A DNA stretch of 17,790 nt, taken from the NCBI GenBank assembly GCA_027062035.1, contig JAMOUL010000255.1:1-17790 (forward strand), written 5' to 3'. A program made the translations under genes and the position numbers. Below, piece after piece: positions 6,435 to 13,927 of the stretch (positions within the stretch are counted from its first letter, which is position 1; each line of letters begins with the position of its first letter). The notes below the pieces were generated by a model. That model was given only the letters and a program-made list of their open reading frames with translations. It was not told the DNA's origin and did not search any database. The DNA is from Candidatus Aminicenantota bacterium (GTDB lineage: Bacteria; Acidobacteriota; Aminicenantia; S016-38).

Positions 6435-6710
6435 ATGGGAAGGTCAAAGAAAAAGGGACCATTTGTAGATGACCATTTATTAAAGAAGGTACTGGAACAG
6501 TACAGGGATCCTTCCAAGAGAAGGGTAATAAAAACCTGGTCGAGGAGATCCACCATTATACCGGAAATGGTGGGGCTCACCATCGCTGTGCACAACGGAA
6601 GGAAATTTATACCTATTTACATAACAGAACAGATGGTAGGGCACAAACTTGGAGAATTCTCTCCCACCAGGACGTTCAGGTCACATCCACAGGGGAAAGG
6701 TAAAAAATAG
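6435..6710 (+). CDS. rpsS: 30S ribosomal protein S19
   Basis: S19 lies in the 30S head and contacts S13 and 23S rRNA at the intersubunit bridge. The 91-residue protein shows the family signature throughout: GRSKKKGPFVDDHLLKKV, IKTWSRRSTIIPEMVGLTIAVHNG, ITEQMVGHKLGEFSPTRTF. Its ribosome binding site AAGGAGA lies in the last codons of rplB. Its TAG stop is the first part of the TAGGAGG used to start rplV. Confidence 0.98.
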   Translation: MGRSKKKGPFVDDHLLKKVLEQYRDPSKRRVIKTWSRRSTIIPEMVGLTIAVHNGRKFIPIYITEQMVGHKLGEFSPTRTFRSHPQGKGKK

Positions 6711-6721
6711 GAGGGAATGAA

Positions 6722-7066
6722 ATGGGAATAGCAGTAGCAAAAGGAAGATACCTTCCCATGTCAGCGAGGAAGATGCGTTTGGTTGTCAATCTTATAAGGG
6801 GAATGTATGTTGGAGAGGCTCTTTCAGTGTTGAAATTTGTTTCCAAGCAAAAGGCAGCCAGACTCACAGAAAAGGTACTTAATTCTGCAATAGCCAATGC
6901 AAAGGAAAAATTTCCCAATGTTGATGTTGACAACCTTTATATAAAAACAATTTTTGTGGACGAAGGTCCAATGTTTAAAAGGTTAAGGCCAGGCTTCAGG
7001 GGAGTTCCAAGAAGAATAAGGAAAAAAACTTCCCATCTAACCATAGTTCTTGACGAAAGGAGGTAG
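6722..7066 (+). CDS. rplV: 50S ribosomal protein L22
   Basis: L22 sends a beta-hairpin into the exit tunnel, where with L4 it forms the constriction sensed by stalling peptides and altered in some macrolide-resistant mutants. The 114-residue protein has the N-terminal block YLPMSARKMRLVVNLIRG, the central helix LTEKVLNSAIANA and the C-terminal RKKTSHLTIVL. The hairpin tip at residues 89-98 reads RPGFRGVPRR, while most bacteria have a sequence like RPRARGRASR; the length is unchanged. Start ATG 6722 follows TAGGAGG (6708-6714), which includes the rpsS stop codon. Confidence 0.97.
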   Translation: MGIAVAKGRYLPMSARKMRLVVNLIRGMYVGEALSVLKFVSKQKAARLTEKVLNSAIANAKEKFPNVDVDNLYIKTIFVDEGPMFKRLRPGFRGVPRRIRKKTSHLTIVLDERR

Positions 7067-7068
7067 CA

Positions 7069-7728
7069 GTGGGACACAAGACCCATCCATATGGTTTCAG
7101 AATAGGATTTAATAAGGGCTGGAAGTCAAACTGGTATGGTAAGGGAAAACAGTTTGTTAAAGATTTCAATAACGTCCTTGATATTAAGGAGTACATCAAG
7201 AAAAACTACTATCATGCCGGAATTTCCCACATAGATGTTAATATAGTCGGTAATCTGCTGAAGATCAGCGTATTTTCGGCAAGGCCGGGTATTGTGGTGG
7301 GAAGAGGAAGGTCCGAGCTCGATAAGATCAAGAGATACGCAATGAGCAAGACAGATAGAGAAGTTCTTGTAGAGGTTATAGAAGTTCGTCGTCCTGAGCT
7401 TGATGCACAGCTTGTAGCAGAAAACATAGCATTCCAGCTTGAAAAAAGAGTTGCCTTCAGAAGAGCAATGAAGAGGGCGGTAAACAATGCCATCAACCTT
7501 GGTGCCAGGGGTATTAAGGTTATGGTTGCTGGCAGGCTTGGGGGAGCTGAAATAGCAAGAACCGAGTGGTATCTTGTGGGTCGACTGCCACTCCAGACAC
7601 TGAGAGCAAATATAGACTATGGTTTTGCAGAGGCCTTTACAACCTATGGAAAGATCGGGGTTAAGGTCTGGATTTATCTGGAAGACAAGGATAAGGAACG
7701 GTTTTCCATTCAGAAATATATGGAATAG
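7069..7728 (+). CDS. rpsC: 30S ribosomal protein S3
   Basis: S3 forms part of the mRNA entry channel and contributes to ribosomal helicase activity. The 219-residue protein starts with GTG (GHKTHPYGFRIG follows) behind AAAGGAGGTAG, which includes the rplV stop. The KH-2 domain is at about residues 40-110; its GXXG loop reads GRGR (78-81), so the second glycine is arginine. The C-terminal domain keeps FRRAMKRAVNNAINLGARGIK, GRLGGAEIARTEWY and GKIGVKVWIY. It follows rplV by 2 nt. Confidence 0.97.
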   Translation: MGHKTHPYGFRIGFNKGWKSNWYGKGKQFVKDFNNVLDIKEYIKKNYYHAGISHIDVNIVGNLLKISVFSARPGIVVGRGRSELDKIKRYAMSKTDREVLVEVIEVRRPELDAQLVAENIAFQLEKRVAFRRAMKRAVNNAINLGARGIKVMVAGRLGGAEIARTEWYLVGRLPLQTLRANIDYGFAEAFTTYGKIGVKVWIYLEDKDKERFSIQKYME

Positions 7729-7737
7729 GGGGACACC

Positions 7738-8148
7738 ATGTTAATGCCAAGAAAGGTCAAATACAGAAAGCAGCAAAGGGGCAGGATGAAGGGTAAGGCC
7801 CAGAGAGGAAACAAGGTTGCCTTTGGCGACTTCGGTCTTCAGGCCCTTGGGAGAGGCTGGATAACTGCAAGGCAGATAGAGGCGGGAAGGATTGCCATAA
7901 CAAGGGCTGTCAAAAAGGGTGGAAAAATATGGATAAGGGTTTTCCCATGGAAACCCATCACCAAAAAACCCCTTGAGACCAGGATGGGTAAGGGAAAGGG
8001 AAACCCGGAATTCTGGGTGGACATTGTTAAGCCCGGAAGGATTATTTATGAGATAGGGGGAGTTCCGGAGGAGCTCGCCAGAAGGGCTCTGGAGCTTGCT
8101 TCAAGAAAGTTACCCTTTAAGACCAGAGTGGTTACAAGGATTCAGTGA
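7738..8148 (+). CDS. rplP: 50S ribosomal protein L16
   Basis: L16 organises the A-site tRNA elbow region of the 50S subunit and is a late assembly protein. The 136-residue protein has the standard start MLMPRKVKYRKQQRGRMKG, then FGDFGLQALGRGWITARQIEAGRIAITR, and MGKGKGNPEFWV. The start at ATG 7738 rather than the in-frame ATG 7744 matches the family's MLMP beginning. The ribosome binding site is a weak G-rich stretch after the rpsC stop, one of the weaker ones in this operon. Confidence 0.97.
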   Translation: MLMPRKVKYRKQQRGRMKGKAQRGNKVAFGDFGLQALGRGWITARQIEAGRIAITRAVKKGGKIWIRVFPWKPITKKPLETRMGKGKGNPEFWVDIVKPGRIIYEIGGVPEELARRALELASRKLPFKTRVVTRIQ

Positions 8149-8157
8149 GGTGAAAAA

Positions 8158-8355
8158 ATGAAGGCCAGAGACCTTAGACAGCTCAGCACTGAAGAGCTCC
8201 AGGTAAAATATGAGGAGCTCAGGGATCAGTTGTTCAAGCTCAAAATTCAAAAGACCATAGGTCAGCTTGATAATCCTGCCAAAATCAAACTTGTTAAAAG
8301 GGATATAGCAAGGATACTCACCATTTTAAGGGAGAGGGAGGAAGATAATGAGTAG
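8158..8355 (+). CDS. rpmC: 50S ribosomal protein L29
   Basis: L29 is a small helical-hairpin protein beside L23 at the exit tunnel. The 65 residues include the family features MKARDLRQLSTEELQ, LRDQLFKLKIQKTIGQLDNP and VKRDIARILTILRE. The rplP stop codon TGA is the start of the TGAGGTGA ribosome binding site. The 3' end overlaps rpsQ by 8 nt. Confidence 0.97.
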   Translation: MKARDLRQLSTEELQVKYEELRDQLFKLKIQKTIGQLDNPAKIKLVKRDIARILTILREREEDNE

Positions 8356-8617
8356 AAGACAAAGAAAGATCGGAATAGTGACTTCCGATAAAATGGATAA
8401 GTCCATTGTGGTTATGGTGGAAAGGCTGGTAAAGCACCCCCTCTACAAGAAGTATATTAAAAGAAGGTCAAAGTTTATGGCTCACGATGAGAGGAATGAG
8501 GCAAGGGAAGGAGATGTTGTACTGATAGAAGAGACAAGACCCCTCAGTAAAAGGAAACGCTGGAGATTGGTTAAGATAATAGAGAGAGTTAAGAAGATAG
8601 AAGGAGGGGAAGAATGA
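8348..8617 (+). CDS. rpsQ: 30S ribosomal protein S17
   Basis: S17 is a primary 16S rRNA binding protein with an OB fold. The 89-residue protein contains RRQRKIGIVTSDKMDKSIVV, the conserved VKHPLYKKYIKRRSKFMAHDE and GDVVLIEETRPLSKRKRWRLV. It begins inside the end of rpmC (8-nt overlap) behind GGGAGGAAG, and overlaps rplN by 4 nt (ATGA). Confidence 0.97.
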   Translation: MSRRQRKIGIVTSDKMDKSIVVMVERLVKHPLYKKYIKRRSKFMAHDERNEAREGDVVLIEETRPLSKRKRWRLVKIIERVKKIEGGEE

Positions 8618-8982
8618 TACAGATGCAGACAATACTCAAGGTTGCGGATAATTCTGGCGCAAAAAAGATAATGTGTATCAGGCCTGTGGGCGGTGGAGCC
8701 GGAAAATATGCCACGGTTGGAGATGTTATAACCGCTTCGGTGAAGGAGGCAGAACCCAATTCCAATTTAAAGAAGGGAACTGTGGTTAAGGCTGTTATAG
8801 TGAGGACAAGAAAGGAAGTTAGAAGAAAGGATGGGTCCTATGTGCGTTTTGACGATAATGCTGCAGTTATCATAGATAAGTTCGGTGATCCTGTAGGCAC
8901 AAGGGTTTTTGGTCCGGTAGCGAGGGAGCTCAGAGAGAGACGTTTTATGAAGATAATATCCCTTGCTCCAGAAGTGGTATGA
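8614..8982 (+). CDS. rplN: 50S ribosomal protein L14
   Basis: L14 lies at the subunit interface and is the 50S target of the silencing factor RsfS. The 122-residue length is exactly that of the family. MIQMQTILKVADNSGAKKIMCI, GDVITASVKEAEPN, VKAVIVRTRK, RFDDNAAVIID and GTRVFGPVARELRE are all present. In E. coli this gene opens the spc operon after a promoter and leader; here it starts in an ATGA overlap with rpsQ, so the S10 and spc blocks are a single unit. Confidence 0.98.
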   Translation: MIQMQTILKVADNSGAKKIMCIRPVGGGAGKYATVGDVITASVKEAEPNSNLKKGTVVKAVIVRTRKEVRRKDGSYVRFDDNAAVIIDKFGDPVGTRVFGPVARELRERRFMKIISLAPEVV

Positions 8983-8990
8983 GGTGAGAA

Positions 8991-9311
8991 ATGGGAAGCA
9001 AGCTTAAAAAAGGAGACTTCGTTATTGTGATTTCGGGGAAGGATAAAGGAAAGATGGGAAAGATTCTCAGGGTTATCCCCGAAAAGAACAGGGTTATTGT
9101 GGAAAAGGTAAATCTTCATTACAGCCACGAGAGAGCCAATCCCCAGAAGGGTATTCAGGGCGGAAGGCTGGAAAAGGAGTTGCCAGTTCATATTTCCAAT
9201 GTTATGTACTATTGCACCAATTGCGAGAAGGGAGTCAGGGTAAAAATTCGAGTTCTGGCCGATGGAAGAAAAGCACGGATTTGTGGAAGCTGTGGCAAAG
9301 AACTGGATTAG
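8991..9311 (+). CDS. rplX: 50S ribosomal protein L24 (zinc-ribbon form)
   Basis: L24 is an assembly initiator of the 50S subunit. The 106-residue protein has the N-terminal KOW region (KGDFVIVISGKDKGKMGKILRV, residues 7-28) and a C-terminal zinc ribbon with C75-x2-C78 and C98-x2-C101 (YYCTNCEK...ICGSCGK). Many bacteria have lost these cysteines, so this is the zinc-binding form. The rplN stop TGA is part of its TGAGGTGA ribosome binding site. Confidence 0.96.
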   Translation: MGSKLKKGDFVIVISGKDKGKMGKILRVIPEKNRVIVEKVNLHYSHERANPQKGIQGGRLEKELPVHISNVMYYCTNCEKGVRVKIRVLADGRKARICGSCGKELD

Positions 9312-9321
9312 GAGGTAAGAG

Positions 9322-9870
9322 ATGGCAAACATACCAAGAATGAAAGAAAAGTACCAGAAGGAAATAGTTCCCGAGCTGATGAAAAAATTTAAATATAAGA
9401 ACATAATGCAGGTTCCCAGGCTGGAAAAAATAGTTATCAATATAGGAGTGGGTGAGGCTACCCAGAATATGAAGGAGCTGGAGACAGCTATGAAGGAGCT
9501 CAGCATAATTACAGGCCAATGGCCGGCAATAAAGAGGGCGAAGAAATCCATTTCCAGTTTCCGTGTCAGGAAGGGACAGCCCATTGCCTGTATGGTAACC
9601 CTCAGGGGAGCCCGCATGTATGAGTTTCTCGACAGGTTCATCAGTCTTGCCCTTCCCAGGGTAAGGGACTTCAGGGGACTGAGTCCCAGAAGTTTTGATG
9701 GAAAGGGCAATTACACTGTGGGTGTTAAGGATCAGCTGATTTTCCCCGAGATAGATTACACAAAGGTGGAAAAGAACAGGGGAATGAACATTACCTTTGT
9801 TACAACAGCGAAGACAGATGAAGAGGGATACGAGCTGTTGAAACTCTTTGGAATGCCCTTCAGGAGGTAA
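9322..9870 (+). CDS. rplE: 50S ribosomal protein L5
   Basis: L5 binds 5S rRNA in the central protuberance and contacts P-site tRNA. The 182-residue protein contains VPRLEKIVINIGVGEA, AKKSISSFRVRKGQPIACMVTLRG, RMYEFLDRFISLALPRVRDFRGL and DQLIFPEIDY, all family blocks. In E. coli the S8 repressor site lies around the start of this gene; I could not confirm an equivalent hairpin here. Start after TAGGAGG (9309-9315), which includes the rplX stop. Confidence 0.98.
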   Translation: MANIPRMKEKYQKEIVPELMKKFKYKNIMQVPRLEKIVINIGVGEATQNMKELETAMKELSIITGQWPAIKRAKKSISSFRVRKGQPIACMVTLRGARMYEFLDRFISLALPRVRDFRGLSPRSFDGKGNYTVGVKDQLIFPEIDYTKVEKNRGMNITFVTTAKTDEEGYELLKLFGMPFRR

Positions 9871-9872
9871 AG

Positions 9873-10058
9873 ATGGCGACCAAAGCAAAAATTGCAAAAC
9901 TTTACAAAAAACCTAAATACAAGGTCAGACACAGGAATCGTTGTTTAAGATGCGGTAGACCGAGAGGTTATATCAGGAAGTTCGGGCTCTGCAGGTTATG
10001 CTTCAGGGAGCTGGCTCTTAAGGGCGAAATCCCTGGAGTTAAGAAAGCATCATGGTAG
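9873..10058 (+). CDS. rpsZ: 30S ribosomal protein S14, type Z (zinc-binding)
   Basis: S14 is a late-assembling 30S head protein. At 61 residues, with C24-x2-C27 and C40-x2-C43 (RNRCLRCGRPRGYIRKFGLCRLCFRELA), it is the short zinc-binding type rather than the ~100-residue zinc-free type. The C-terminus GEIPGVKKASW is standard. Its ribosome binding site AGGAGG is in the last two codons of rplE. Its TAG stop starts the rpsH ribosome binding site. Confidence 0.98.
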   Translation: MATKAKIAKLYKKPKYKVRHRNRCLRCGRPRGYIRKFGLCRLCFRELALKGEIPGVKKASW

Positions 10059-10067
10059 GAGGTTAAA

Positions 10068-10472
10068 ATGAGTCAGACCGATCCCATTGCTGATATGCTT
10101 ACAATGATCAGGAACGCTCTGGAAAGGGGTAAAGAGGGAGTTCAGGTTCCGGCATCCAACCTGAAGGTGGAGATAGTTAAGATAATGCGAGAAGAAGGGT
10201 ATATAGAAGATTATGAAGTTGAAGAAGACAATAAGCAGGGCATTATAAAGATTCGCCTTAAATATAAGGATGAGAAGAGAAAAGAGCCGGTTATACGTGG
10301 GCTTGAAAAGATAAGCAAGCCCGGAAGAAGGGTTTATTGTGATAAGGACAATATCCCAAAGGTTCTTGACGGAATGGGAGTTGCCATTATTTCCACCTCC
10401 AGAGGAATCCTCACCGACAGGAAGGCTGAGGAACTCGGAGTTGGAGGTGAGGTAATCTGTTATATCTGGTAG
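10068..10472 (+). CDS. rpsH: 30S ribosomal protein S8
   Basis: S8 is a primary binder of the 16S central domain and represses the spc operon in E. coli. The 134-residue protein begins SQTDPIADMLTMIRNA and ends with the hallmark STSRGILTDRKAEELGVGGEVICYIW. Start follows TAGGAGG (10056-10062) containing the rpsZ stop; its own TAG stop then forms part of the TAGGAGG for rplF. Confidence 0.98.
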   Translation: MSQTDPIADMLTMIRNALERGKEGVQVPASNLKVEIVKIMREEGYIEDYEVEEDNKQGIIKIRLKYKDEKRKEPVIRGLEKISKPGRRVYCDKDNIPKVLDGMGVAIISTSRGILTDRKAEELGVGGEVICYIW

Positions 10473-10480
10473 GAGGAGAG

Positions 10481-11026
10481 ATGAGCAGGATAGGTAAAAA
10501 ACCGGTGGAAATCCCCCAGGGGGTAAAGGTTACTATAGACGAGAAAAACCGCAAGATAATTTTTGAAAATCAAAAGGGTAAACTGGAAACACCCATTCCT
10601 CCTGGAATAAATGCCAGGGTTGAGGACGGAAAGTTGATCTTTACCAGGCAAAACGATCAGAAGCAGACCAGAGCTTATCACGGACTGGCAAGGGCTCTTG
10701 CAAATAATGCTGTTGTAGGGCTTACCACGGGTTTCGAGAAGAGGCTGGAAGTGGTAGGTGTGGGATACAGGGTGGATCTAAAGGGAAAGGAACTCCATCT
10801 TGCCCTCGGCTATTCCCATCCAGTAATTTACAAAGTACCTGATGATGTAGAAGTGGCTGTTGAGAAACCAAACAAGATAATAATAAGAGGAATTGATAAG
10901 CAGAGGGTAGGCGCTGTGGCTGCTAAAATTAGAAGTTTCAGAGAGCCGGATCCATATAAAGGAAAGGGCGTGAGGTATGAAGGAGAAGTATTGATACTAA
11001 AACCAGGTAAATCAGGGGTGAGGTGA
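10481..11026 (+). CDS. rplF: 50S ribosomal protein L6
   Basis: L6 lies near the factor-binding site and sarcin-ricin loop of the 50S subunit. The 181-residue protein has the two-repeat fold with SRIGKKPVEIPQGV at the start, RAYHGLARALANNAVVGLTTGFEKRLEVVGVGYR in the middle, and the C-terminal signature REPDPYKGKGVRYEGEVL. Start follows TAGGAGG. It shares its final base with the rplR start codon (TGATG). Confidence 0.98.
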   Translation: MSRIGKKPVEIPQGVKVTIDEKNRKIIFENQKGKLETPIPPGINARVEDGKLIFTRQNDQKQTRAYHGLARALANNAVVGLTTGFEKRLEVVGVGYRVDLKGKELHLALGYSHPVIYKVPDDVEVAVEKPNKIIIRGIDKQRVGAVAAKIRSFREPDPYKGKGVRYEGEVLILKPGKSGVR

Positions 11027-11400
11027 TGATTAAAGACAAAGTAAAAGTAAAAAAGACCAGAAGAATAAGGGTCAGGAAGAGAATAAGGAAAAAAATATTT
11101 GGAACTGCTGAAAGGCCCAGGCTTACCGTGTATAAGAGCAATCGTTATCTCTACGTGCAGGCCATTGATGACGAAGCAGGAAGAACCCTTGCTTATGCAA
11201 CAACTCTGGAAAAGGATTTCGAAGAGTTTGGCAGGAATCGTAAAAACCTTAAGGCTGCGGAGAAGCTTGGAGAAGTTATCGCTCAGAGACTTAAGGAGAA
11301 GGGGATAGAAACGGTAATTTTTGACAGGAATGGCTATCCCTATCACGGAAAAGTCAAGGCATTGGCTGATGCCGCAAGAAAAGCAGGATTGAAATTTTAG
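11026..11400 (+). CDS. rplR: 50S ribosomal protein L18
   Basis: L18 carries 5S rRNA into the central protuberance with L5. The 124-residue protein has the basic N-terminal tail (VKKTRRIRVRKRIRKKIFGTAERPRLTVYKSN), then YLYVQAIDDEAGRTLAYATT and the end FDRNGYPYHGKVKALADAARKAGL. I placed the start at ATG 11026; a GTG at 11023 is directly in front and in frame and would add one residue. GAGG is upstream, within the end of rplF. Confidence 0.97.
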   Translation: MIKDKVKVKKTRRIRVRKRIRKKIFGTAERPRLTVYKSNRYLYVQAIDDEAGRTLAYATTLEKDFEEFGRNRKNLKAAEKLGEVIAQRLKEKGIETVIFDRNGYPYHGKVKALADAARKAGLKF

Positions 11401-11408
11401 GAGGAGAA

Positions 11409-11939
11409 ATGAGGGAATCAAGAAACCAAACGCCAGATGATATTCAGACCTTCGAGGAAATACTCTCTATAAGAAGAGTTACAAAGGTTGTTACAGGAGG
11501 AAAGAACCTCAGGTTCTCCGTTTTTGCAGCAGTAGGTGACAAGAACGGAAGAATTGGGATAGGTAAGGGTAAGGCAAGAGAAGTACCTCTGGCCATCTCC
11601 AAGGCTATCGAAAGAGCCAAGAAAAATATGATCAAGATTCCCCTTATAGGAACCACAATTCCCCATGCGGTAGAAGCCAAGTTTGGAGCGGCAAAGGTCT
11701 TAATAAAACCAGCAGCAGAAGGAACCGGTGTTATAGCTGGAAGTTCTGTTAGAAAGATACTGGAGCTTGCTGGAGTAAGGGATGTTCTGGCCAAGATACT
11801 GGGTTCCAGAAATCCCATTTCCAATGCCTATGCAACCATGGAAGCTTTGAAGATGCTTCTTGACCCGTATGAATATTCCAAGGAAAGAGGAAAGGAGGTA
11901 GACGAAGTATGGCCAAAGTCAAGAAAAAGATCAAAATAA
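11409..11939 (+). CDS. rpsE: 30S ribosomal protein S5
   Basis: S5 sits at the mRNA entry site with S3 and S4 and affects decoding accuracy. The 176-residue protein has the dsRNA-binding-like N-domain (TKVVTGGKNLRFSVFAAVGDKNGRIGIGKGKAREVP) and the C-domain (IPHAVEAKFGAAKVLIKPAAEGTGVIAGSSVRKILELAGV, NPISNAYATMEAL). The last ten codons, a basic tail, overlap the start of rpmD by 31 nt. Start follows TAGGAGG with the rplR stop. Confidence 0.97.
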   Translation: MRESRNQTPDDIQTFEEILSIRRVTKVVTGGKNLRFSVFAAVGDKNGRIGIGKGKAREVPLAISKAIERAKKNMIKIPLIGTTIPHAVEAKFGAAKVLIKPAAEGTGVIAGSSVRKILELAGVRDVLAKILGSRNPISNAYATMEALKMLLDPYEYSKERGKEVDEVWPKSRKRSK

Positions 11940-12103
11940 CACTGGTAAAAAGTCCCATTGGGTATTCCAGATATCAAAGGGAAGTTTTAAAGGGACTTGG
12001 ACTGAGGAAACTTAATAGTTCGGTCATAAGGGAAGATACCCCTGCCATAAGGGGAATGATTAACAAGGTGCCCCATTTAGTGAAAGTGGAGGAGGTAAAA
12101 TGA
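11909..12103 (+). CDS. rpmD: 50S ribosomal protein L30
   Basis: L30 is a small 50S protein of the bacterial/archaeal L30-L7e family. The 64-residue protein reads MAKVKKKIKITLVKSPIGYS, then LKGLGLRKLNSSVIREDTPAIRGMINKVPHLVKVEE, matching the family closely. It starts 31 nt before the end of rpsE in another frame, behind AAAGGAGG at 11891-11898, so both the ribosome binding site and the first ten codons lie inside rpsE. The 3' end overlaps rplO by 4 nt. Confidence 0.96.
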   Translation: MAKVKKKIKITLVKSPIGYSRYQREVLKGLGLRKLNSSVIREDTPAIRGMINKVPHLVKVEEVK

Positions 12104-12546
12104 GAGTTCATAATCTTTCCCCTAACAGAAGAGCTGTTAGAGATAGAAAAAGAGTGGGTAGAGGCCCTGGCTCGGGCCACGGTAAAACTGCAGGCAGAGG
12201 ACATAAAGGACAGAAGTCCCGTAGCGGATATTCCCGCAAGTGGGGGTTCGAGGGTGGACAGATGCCACTTTACAGAAGAATTCCCAAGAGAGGCTTCAAC
12301 AACGCCATGTTTGCCAGAGAGTACCAGGCAGTTAATCTGGAGAAGATAAAGAAGCTCAGACACAAGGTCATTACCCCTGAAGTGCTGAAGGAGAAGGGAA
12401 TAATAAAGAAGTTGAATGTCCCTGTTAAGATACTTGCAAAAGGGGAACTTACAAGGGCCTATGAGATACATGCCCATAAATTTAGTAAACAGGCCAGGGA
12501 AAAAATAGAGGCAGCTGGGGGAAAAGCCATAGTGATAGGAGGTTGA
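12100..12546 (+). CDS. rplO: 50S ribosomal protein L15
   Basis: L15 is a late-assembly 50S protein with a long basic glycine-rich N-terminal tail. The 148-residue protein begins MRVHNLSPNRRAVRDRKRVGRGPGSGHGKTAGRGHKGQKSR and continues WGFEGGQMPLYRRIPKRGFNN, both family signatures, with a globular C-terminal half. It starts in an ATGA overlap with rpmD behind GGAGGAGG and ends 1 nt before secY. Confidence 0.97.
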   Translation: MRVHNLSPNRRAVRDRKRVGRGPGSGHGKTAGRGHKGQKSRSGYSRKWGFEGGQMPLYRRIPKRGFNNAMFAREYQAVNLEKIKKLRHKVITPEVLKEKGIIKKLNVPVKILAKGELTRAYEIHAHKFSKQAREKIEAAGGKAIVIGG

Positions 12547-12547
12547 A

Positions 12548-13927
12548 GTGTCTAATCCCATAAGGAACATATTCTCCATCCCGGAACTTAAGAAAAGGGT
12601 ATTATTTACCCTGGGGATGCTTGCCGTTTTCAGAATAGGAGGTCATATCCCCACCCCGGGAATTAACGGAAAAGCACTGGCCGCTTTCTTTAAGCAGGTT
12701 CAGGGAAGCTTTCTCGGCCTGGTTGACCTTTTCTCCGGGGGAAACCTTTCCCAGATGACCATCTTTGCACTGGGTGTTATGCCGTATATATCAGCAGCTA
12801 TTATTATGGAGCTGCTGGTGGTGGTCTCCCCATACATAGAAAGACTTTCCAAAGAAGGAGAGTATGGCCGTAAGAAAATAACCGAATATACGAGATACGG
12901 TACAGTGCTTATCTGTGTTATCCAGTCCCTCGGGATAGCGACCATGCTGGAATCCATGAGCGCAGGAGGAATGAAGGTCGTTATGTTTCCTGGCTGGGGC
13001 TTTAGACTTCTTACGGTGCTTACCCTTACAACGGGAAGCGTGTTCCTTATGTGGCTTGGTGAGCAGATAACAGAAAAGGGAATAGGAAACGGAATATCCC
13101 TTTTGATCTTTGCCGGGATTATTAAAAGATTTCCTTCTCAGTTTAAGCGTGTCTATCAGCAGGTTATAGACGGTGAAGTAAGTGTCATAAGTCTTATCCT
13201 TTTTGTGGCCCTGCTTATTGCCATAATAGGAGTTGTTGTTTTCGTTGAGAGAGCTTATAGAAGGATTCCCATACAGTATGCAAAGAGGGTTGTGGGAAGA
13301 AGGGTTTATGGTGGGCAATCCACCCATTTGCCAATTAAGGTAAATACCGGTGGGGTTATCCCCATAATCTTTGCTTCATCAATTGTTACCATACCAACGG
13401 CCTTCCAGGGGCTCGCCAATAAGTATAAATGGTTTGCGGAGGTGGCCAGACAGCTTAGCTGGGGAATGCCGCTTTACAATCTTCTATATTTTGTGGGTAT
13501 TATATTCTTTACCTATTTTTATGTTTCCATAATTTTCAATCCCCAGGATGTGGCCGATAATATAAGAAAGTATGGAGGATTTATACCGGGAATAAGACCG
13601 GGCAAGCCAACGGCTGACTATATAGACAAAGTGCTTTCCAGACTTACCTTTGTGGGAGCCCTTTATCTTGCCCTCGTGGCAATAATTCCGGAATTTATGA
13701 TTTTCGGATTTAAGGTGGGAGCTCTTCCATGGATTGGTCCCTCCCTTGAAAAGATAATGCCTGACTGGGTGGTTTCAGGACTGGGAATTCAGTTCTTCTT
13801 CGGAGGTACTTCCCTGCTCATCGTTGTTGGTGTGGCCATGGACACTCTCCAGCAGATTGAGGCCCAGCTTGTCATGAGGAATTACGATGGCTTCATAAAG
13901 GGTGTAAGGGTGAGGGGTAGAAGATGA
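12548..13927 (+). CDS. secY: Preprotein translocase subunit SecY
   Basis: SecY is the inner-membrane channel for Sec-dependent export and membrane insertion. The 459-residue protein shows about ten hydrophobic segments, an N-terminal FRIGGHIPTPGI, the plug region (LVDLFSGGNLSQMTIFALGVMPYISAAIIM), the SKEGEYGRKKITEYTRY loop, GNGISLLIFAGI, and cytoplasmic loops with RRIPIQYAKR and GFIPGIRPGKPTADYI. The C-terminus GTSLLIVVGVAMDTLQQIEAQL is diagnostic. The start is GTG 12548 behind TAGGAGGTTGAA. It overlaps adk by 4 nt (ATGA). Confidence 0.98.
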   Translation: MSNPIRNIFSIPELKKRVLFTLGMLAVFRIGGHIPTPGINGKALAAFFKQVQGSFLGLVDLFSGGNLSQMTIFALGVMPYISAAIIMELLVVVSPYIERLSKEGEYGRKKITEYTRYGTVLICVIQSLGIATMLESMSAGGMKVVMFPGWGFRLLTVLTLTTGSVFLMWLGEQITEKGIGNGISLLIFAGIIKRFPSQFKRVYQQVIDGEVSVISLILFVALLIAIIGVVVFVERAYRRIPIQYAKRVVGRRVYGGQSTHLPIKVNTGGVIPIIFASSIVTIPTAFQGLANKYKWFAEVARQLSWGMPLYNLLYFVGIIFFTYFYVSIIFNPQDVADNIRKYGGFIPGIRPGKPTADYIDKVLSRLTFVGALYLALVAIIPEFMIFGFKVGALPWIGPSLEKIMPDWVVSGLGIQFFFGGTSLLIVVGVAMDTLQQIEAQLVMRNYDGFIKGVRVRGRR

